Part shown: one piece after another, positions 58,371 to 64,000 of the stretch
How the letters are laid out: the number at the start of each line of letters is the position of its first letter
How positions within the stretch are numbered: the first letter of the stretch is position 1
Assembly: GCA_002104905.1 (NCBI GenBank)
Contig: MCFE01000150.1
Coordinates: 1 to 64,000 of the forward strand
DNA: 64,000 nt
Direction of reading: 5' to 3'
Origin: Basidiobolus meristosporus CBS 931.73
Taxonomy: Eukaryota; Basidiobolomycota; Basidiobolomycetes; Basidiobolales; Basidiobolaceae
Position numbers and translations under genes: made by a program
Notes under the pieces: generated by a model
The model's input: only the letters and a program-made list of their open reading frames with translations
The model's database searches: none
Told to the model about the DNA's origin: nothing

Positions 58371-59101
58371 GACTTGTTCTGTTGGATAGTGCCACATTGC
58401 GCCATGAGTGCCAAATGATGCTATAGTGCGCCAGAGATACCAAGTGAATCTATACTGGCCACAGAGTGTGAAACATAGCTCTGCATCTTCATGCAAAGCA
58501 CCCCCTGTGTTTCACCTATGATGCTGGAGAAAATTCATTTTTTTACATTTTTCTGTGGATCAATTTTGTGCAGGATCTGTTAGAGCACAGAAGGACTGAA
58601 GGCATGCATCAGGTACCCGATACCCATGGCACTCTAAAGCTAACTCCTCTGGCTTGTCACATGTCAGAAAAATGCATGGCACTATCTTGGTCCACTGGTA
58701 CTATCTGGCATTATAAGTGCTTTGTATCAATCTTACTCTAGGGCTAATAATAAAATATAGTGCCAGATAGTACCAGTGGACCAAGATAGTGCCATGCATT
58801 TTTCTGACATGTGACAAGCCAGAGGAGTTAGTTTTAGAGTGCCATGGGTAATGGGTACCTGATGCATATCTTCAGACCTTTTGTGCTTGTACACATCCTG
58901 CACAACATTGACCTAAAAAAAATGGTCAAAAAATGGATTCTCTCCAACACAATGGGTAAAACACAGGGGCAGCTTTACATAAAGATGCAGAGCTATGTAT
59001 CACCCTCTGTGGCCAAGTATAGGCTTACTTGGCCTCCTTGGCACACTATGGTATCATTTGGCACTCATGGCAAAATGTGGCACTATCCAACAGAACAAGT
59101 C
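58371..59101. mobile_element. 731-bp foldback (palindromic) element at a TA site
   Basis: Arms 58371-58715 and 58756-59101 are near-perfect reverse complements with a 40-bp centre. The ends are GACTTGTTCTGTTGGATAG and its complement, flanked by TA. The paralogous position in copy 1 (about 54519-54525, GAAATATATATG) lacks the insert. There is no coding capacity; frames within the arms are mirrored. Confidence 0.82.
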
Positions 59102-59638
59102 TAATAGCTACAAAAACCAATGTGATTGTTAAACTTTCCATATATTATGCAAGATGCATCTTGGATTGCATTGACATGGATCAGATCACAGCAATTGCAG
59201 ATTTCCTATTTCATTATAGACTTGTGAGTAAAACATCAATAAATATACCCAGTCATTGTTTGAGGATGATTTTTGCAACATGATGATGGGATACATGGCA
59301 ATTGGTGGAGATTTAATCATAAATGGATGGAAAATTAGATAAATAAAGCTGATTGTGCCAAATTGATTCAAATCACCTCAGCCCAATCATCTACCAACTT
59401 TGATATGACTTACTAATCTGAATGGTCTTTTTCCATCAATCCCATTGCTACCACTGGTTTCCTCTCACCACACTAGAGGTAGATCTCTACCAACTACTGT
59501 GGTCCATCTACCCTAATCTAATCAAGGATATCCCTTGCTAAGCTTCTCTGCAATTAATGGAACTATTGCCCTACAAGGCTTCATCCCACCATCCATGGTA
59601 ACAAATGTCCTAGAAGCTTTCATTCACCCCTGACAGCA

Positions 59639-60149
59639 ATGAAGTGCCACCTTGCAGAGGGTATGAATGACTTAGAGCAAGCTTGGAGTACTACATTCAG
59701 TAGCTCCAATAGACTTCCATATCCCAGAGTGTTTAGCAACTGGTCCCATATGAGGAGTACTTTGGATACCTTTGCAGTCAGGATCAACAGACCTTGTAGA
59801 GAGCAGAGCCATTTTTATTCTGGCAAGTACAAGGCACACTGTGTCAAGTTTCAAGCACTGTCTGACATTAAGAGTAACATCATCTGGTTTAGTGGGCCAT
59901 TTGCTGGAAGTAGGCATGACAGAGCACTCTGGGTAGAGAATCATCCAGAATTTAGTAGAGGGGAGAAATGTGTGGCAGACTTAGCTTATATAGGAGTGAA
60001 TTGTCAGAAATTAGGATGTATTACAGCTTATAGAAAGCCAAGGAATGGTGTGCTTAGCAGGAAGCAGAAGCTCTACAATGAGATATTTAATCCTTTCAGA
60101 GTAAGGGTAGAGCACACATTTGGATATCTGAAGAGATTCAGCATATTGC
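59639..60149 (+). pseudogene. truncated Harbinger DDE transposase, copy 2
   Basis: Highly similar to 55051-55560: LDTFAVRINRP (Asp), GPFAGSRHDRALW, VADLAYIGVN (second Asp) and VRVEHTFGYLKRF (Glu) are all kept. The last 60 residues are missing because the sequence switches at about 60150 to AGTGCCATAGAGTGCC of foldback type. Confidence 0.8.
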
Positions 60150-60227
60150 CTAAGTGCCATAGAGTGCCAGATTAATCTGGCACTATAAACAGGCTGGCAA
60201 TATGTGGCACTATCCAACAGATCAAGT
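60150..60227. repeat. foldback element remnant
   Basis: AGTGCCATAGAGTGCCAG and ATGTGGCACTATCCAACAGATCAAGTCTA match the inner and outer parts of the foldback element. Almost all of it is deleted. It joins the truncated transposase to the LTR fragment. Confidence 0.6.
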
Positions 60228-60914
60228 CTATTATCCCCATATGATGTTTACCCTGATTAGTTATTGGCATTAGTTATCCCAGATGTTATTCAGCTTTGTG
60301 ATCTATATATATATATCTACATTAGGCAGGTACCCACATCACTACCCATGACATATGACTTAAGCCTGTGTTACCATCCCTATCATTAAAATACCATATA
60401 TGGTATATCTATGTTGCACATGTCTCAGGCTACTAATACCTGATTGGTGAGATGTGCTGTGCCCTCTAGAACCTTCCAGAACATTTTTGGCATATTTTTA
60501 GCTCATAGTGATGTCATAAAGAATTCCACCAATGCCTGGAATTTTCTAGAACCTGGTCATTAGGAATCACTTGGCAATCAGGGAAAGTATTTAAAGGAAG
60601 GCAATCCCTTATCAATAAATCAATCCTTCTATCAGTAACACTTTCCCCTTATTGATAAAGAGTTGATCACCGCACCTACCTTTAACAGTTATACCTCAGA
60701 CTTGCCATCAAGGAGCTTTTCAGGGTAGTGCACAAGACAGAGAGAGGTCTTTGAAGACACTTGGAGCATCTAGGAAGCTAGAAAAGCAGGAGCTTTTACC
60801 ATAGTACATATTGACAATGACACCAGCCGTTTAGACACAGAGGTTATTGCACCCATCAGACACCTCACACACCTTGAGTTGTGTAGCTTCTGCCAGGAGT
60901 ACCTCTACACCACC
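60228..60914 (+). repeat. family A LTR and leader, copy 2
   Basis: 5'-truncated LTR (ends TTTAACA at about 60687) followed by the conserved leader. It is an inverted partner of 61934-62689 about 1 kb away. It lacks the first 70 or so bp of the LTR seen in copy 3. Confidence 0.7.
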
Positions 60915-61933
60915 GCTGCACTGATAGCCAACTGACCTTAGAGTCACTACTTGTGGATATTTAGAGTAGGTATCTTTTATTACATTTGATTCTTTCCCAA
61001 GTCTGTTCTTGTATAGGTAAAGATACTTTTCTGTCTTTGTCACTTTTGACCACAGCTGCATTCTTATCAAGTCCCTGCTGGTGGAGCTTACAGTTGTTTT
61101 GACTCTGGAAGCTTCAGTATGTTGTCATCTCAAAGAATGCTGGGCCCAGCACATACTTTTGTTAAGATGCCAATTTAATTGGGGATTGTAGCTTTGCTCC
61201 CCATCACATTGGTTTAGCGACAGAACCCAGGTATTCCTAGCAAGCTTTTGCCAGAGGTTATTGCACCTAGTGAACACCCCACAAAAAAAACACTTGAGAA
61301 GTGTTAGACATATCTCTCCCTTGGGCTTATACACCACCACAGTGCTTCAAATTTGGGCAGTATCCATACTTTAGGTATTAAGATTCCTTCCAGATGGTCA
61401 AATACCTTTGTTGCAGGTATCATTCTTCTCTTTGTCAAATACGCTATTGATGTCTCTAATAAGATCCCCATCTAACCGGTAGATGGTTCTTATTTTGCCT
61501 TTTGTGCCATGATTGGTGACTGTGATGGTTTCACCTCTGCGATTGTCACACTATTGCTACATGCCTTGGTCTCATTGGTGATATGAATCTGTGGGATATT
61601 CTTGGTACCACATCTGAGTTCAGATGCACTGTAGAGTATGTCCATCTTATGTTGGATAAACTAACTCTTCCAAATAAGTAGGCCATTGGCTGTGATGGAT
61701 AGGACCACAACATCTTAGTTATAATCAGGTTGCCTAGACAGATGGGGCAATTAGGTACCATGCCTACAGTTGTGTCTTGATAGTTATTTGCAAGCCATAC
61801 TTCAATGGTGTCATTGAGGACTATGCCTAGCTTAGGATGCTTTGCTATTAACTATGACATGATCAATGTAGAGGATCCTATGTCATTGAGGGCAAAAATC
61901 TCCTTATTCCCTATACATACCTTTACGTATGTT
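60915..61933 (-). pseudogene. degenerate gypsy-type protease region
   Basis: On the minus strand the frame around 61860-61930 reads KVCIGNKEIFALNDIGSSTLIMS, a decayed retropepsin motif (D-I-G-S-S for D-T/S-G). It continues through a stop to PNCPICLGNLIITKMLW. Further down, 61340-61060 is a stop-ridden coding remnant. The ~90-bp unit at 61250-61345 is a diverged relative of the leader unit at 60838-60925. Confidence 0.55.
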
Positions 61934-62689
61934 GTGGTGGTGTAGAGGTACTCCTGGGAGAAGCTACACAACTCAAGGTATGTGAGGTGTCTGATGGGTG
62001 CAATAACCTCTGTGTTCAAACTGCTTGTGTCTCTGTCAATATGTCACTATGGTAAAAGCTCCTGCTTCTCTAGCTTCCTAGGTGCTCCAAGTGTCTCCAA
62101 AGGCCTCTGTGTGTCTTGTGTACTACCCTGAAAAGCTCCTTGATGGCAGGTCTGAGATGTACTGTTGAAGGCAGGAGCTGTGATCAAATGCTAATCAATA
62201 AGGTAGAAGTGTTACTAATAGAAGGGATGATTTATTGATGAGGGATTGCTTTCCCCTAAATACTTTTCCTGATTGCCAAGTGATTACCAATGACAAGGTT
62301 CTAGAATATTCCAGGCATTGGTGGAATTCTTGATGACATCACTATGAGCTAAAAATATGCCAAGAATGTCCTGGGAGGTTCTAAAAGGCACAGCACATCC
62401 AATCAATCAGGAATCAGTAGTCTGAAACCTGTGCAACATAGTGATACCATATATAATATTGAAATGGTAGAGATGGTAACACAGACCTAAGTCATGTGTC
62501 ACGGGTACTGACATGGGTACTTGCCTTATGTAGTTACATATACTGATCACAAAGCTGAATAACATCTGGGATAACTAATGCCAATAACTAATCAGGGTAA
62601 ACATCAAATGGGGATAATACTGATAATATGGGTAAAAGAAGAATGGGATAATACTGATAAGATAGAATATGGATAAGTATATCATAACA
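61934..62689 (-). repeat. family A LTR (complete) and leader, copy 3, inverted
   Basis: LTR 62163-62689 (527 bp) begins TGTTATGATATACTTATCC on the minus strand and ends CTTCAACA; the leader occupies 62162-61934. It is the only copy with both LTR ends. Flanks TGTAC and ACTAT show no target duplication, as expected if only the outer side is host DNA. Confidence 0.7.
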
Positions 62690-62937
62690 ACTATATGAAT
62701 AAACTTGTCTGCGGGAGGTATGTTTACCTTACCACAATATACCCTTATTTGGCATTGGTAGGACCATCTGGTTGACCTGAAGGGTTAATATCTCCTTCAA
62801 TCCCTCTCACTAATCTTTGACTAGGGTTAGGGCAAGTCTCATTAAATTGGCTTTTGGGAGGGTTGGCTTCATCTCCTCTAGTACCTTCCTTATAGGGAGT
62901 AGACCATGGGAGGACTTACTGGCACTTGTAGTTTGCT

Positions 62938-63960
62938 TCAATACTTCTTCCCAAGGCCCATCCTGTACTCCTCACTCACTTCTGTGCTCTTTCCCTTTGA
63001 CAAAGCCTCTACTATGGGTTCCTTCACCTCCCATCTAGAGGCATCATTTTGATGCTTCTTCTTCTGCACTTTGACTGCTCTGACAGAGGGTGGAAATTGA
63101 CTCAGTGCCATTGGCCACCTGGTAAGGGACTCTGTCCTTGACACCTTCTTCTCCTTTGTCTCTGGTATGGGCTCTTATCTGTACTGCTTTTCACATTTGT
63201 GGGCTCTGTGGCCTATTTCTCCAAATTCATAACACAGATATTGTTGTTGTGGTTGCTCCATCTGTTGAGTCAGGGCTTGTACCTGGACCTTTAGATCTAC
63301 AACAGGTCCCAGAGCTTATTTCCTTCTTTGGGGGCTTCTTGGACATTACTGATCTAGAGTTCTTGGTTCTTTTAGTGCAATTCCTCCAACTCATGGTCTT
63401 TTGTGGAGGCTTTTTTTCATTCCTTGGTGGGGATCCCCACTCTTTGATCATGTGTATCATTAATGGGTAGCCCCCATAGCAAAATGACCTCTCTTACTTG
63501 TTTGACTAACTCTTGAAGCATTTTACATCCCTGTTGCTCTTTGGATGCCCTATGTCTTATTTTGTAGTCTAAGCCCATGATGTAATACCTCATGAGCTGT
63601 TGTTTGGCAATTTTGTCATTTGGGAGACATCAAACCTGTGGCAGAAATAGCTTAATGTGGGCTTTGTAGTTCTCACTACTCTTTTTGTGAGGACAGTAGA
63701 AGGGCTTCATATTAGTATCCTTTGGCATATAGAAAGTGTGTCTTGTAGGCTTCTTCCTGAGCATCCCAGTCACCTTTAATTACATCATCCAACCCATAGT
63801 GCTATTGCCATCCTGACTCTTTCATATATCCTGCAAACTCCCTTACTTTCTTATCATCATTGCATCCTGCATCACTGCAACTCTCTCAGACTTGTTAAGC
63901 CACTCAAGGGCTTTCTCTCTTCCCTTTGTATGATCTCAGTTTGATTCTAGTAGTCATTAC
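62938..63960 (-). pseudogene. degenerate gypsy gag with altered zinc knuckle
   Basis: On the minus strand, stop-interrupted frames read RYYIMGLDYKIRHRASKEQ, then a zinc-knuckle-like CYEFGEIGHRAHKC near 63190-63232, then a Lys-rich tail to MGLGKKY at 62938. In the normal knuckle (C-x2-C-x4-H-x4-C) the second Cys is Phe here. The region probably continues beyond the window. Its relation to the LTR at 62163-62689 is unclear, because gag lies upstream of that LTR on the same strand. Confidence 0.6.
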
Positions 63961-64000
63961 CTCACATGGGCTTATTTCTGCAGAGATTGTACCAAATATG

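Larger units (their letters stand above)
56933..60150 (+). mobile_element. PIF/Harbinger-like DNA transposon, copy 2, with two nested insertions
   Basis: 56933-57498 and 58033-58370 are collinear with 53630-54520 of copy 1, and 59102-60149 with 54525-55570. The solo LTR (57499-58027) and the foldback element (58371-59101) account for the extra sequence. The transposase is cut off at 60149 after RFSILP, where foldback-type sequence begins. Confidence 0.75.

Noticed and set aside
58844-59283. Frames inside the foldback arms
   Set aside because: They are mirrored in the opposite arm and follow the repeat sequence, so they are not independent genes.
46000-64000. Possible CRISPR-like or satellite array in the repeat region
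   Set aside because: Repeats here are dispersed, nested or inverted; no regular direct repeat-spacer pattern occurs, and the organism is eukaryotic.

Overview
This is a eukaryotic, almost certainly fungal, nuclear fragment. Genes carry short GT-AG introns (about 45-85 nt, with one 25-nt microexon), and the gene set is fungal: Trm61, Rft1, condensin Brn1/CAP-H, a PCL/PHO80-type cyclin, an Ecl1-family regulator, a CD39/Ynd1-type apyrase, a FAS1 GPI protein and a CYP52-like P450. Retained XLF, Kelch-BTB and PC-esterase genes plus a heavy transposon load suit a filamentous, possibly early-diverging fungus, but I cannot fix the phylum from sequence alone.

Layout. 1-7.06 kb is a repeat island: a LINE-like ORF fragment, a gypsy-like LTR/leader fragment, and a 4.66-kb Copia element with both LTRs but a broken reading frame, followed by fragments of a second Copia copy. 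7.4-45 kb is a gene island with 17 genes, most on the minus strand: AVO2-like ankyrin protein, Kelch-BTB (+), dynein light chain LC8, condensin subunit 2, RFT1, an unrecognised 250-aa protein, TRM61, XLF/Nej1, an NmrA-like NAD(P)-binding protein, MsrA (+), cytochrome P450, PC-esterase-like protein, apyrase, Ecl1-family protein, two-domain fasciclin protein, PCL-like cyclin and a C2H2 factor (+). Several of these are invisible as single ORFs and were rebuilt here from splice sites with exact phase agreement (ankyrin protein, LC8, the 250-aa protein, TRM61, XLF, Ecl1, the first exons of the apyrase and the cyclin).

46.3-64 kb is an AT-richer transposon graveyard with clear nesting: an inverted Copia remnant split by a 300-bp TIR element, two copies of a PIF/Harbinger-like transposon with a divergently oriented accessory ORF (copy 2 interrupted by a solo LTR with a 5-bp target duplication and by a 731-bp foldback palindrome), large inverted LTR repeats, and degenerate gypsy gag and protease on the minus strand.

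Functional themes in the island are chromosome maintenance (Brn1, XLF), tRNA modification (Trm61), secretory glycosylation and Golgi nucleotide balance (Rft1, apyrase, PC-esterase, GPI-fasciclin), stress and redox (MsrA, NmrA-like, P450) and nutrient/TOR-linked signalling (AVO2-like, Ecl1, PCL cyclin). No operon-like or gene-cluster logic is evident. No tRNA, rRNA or CRISPR feature was found.
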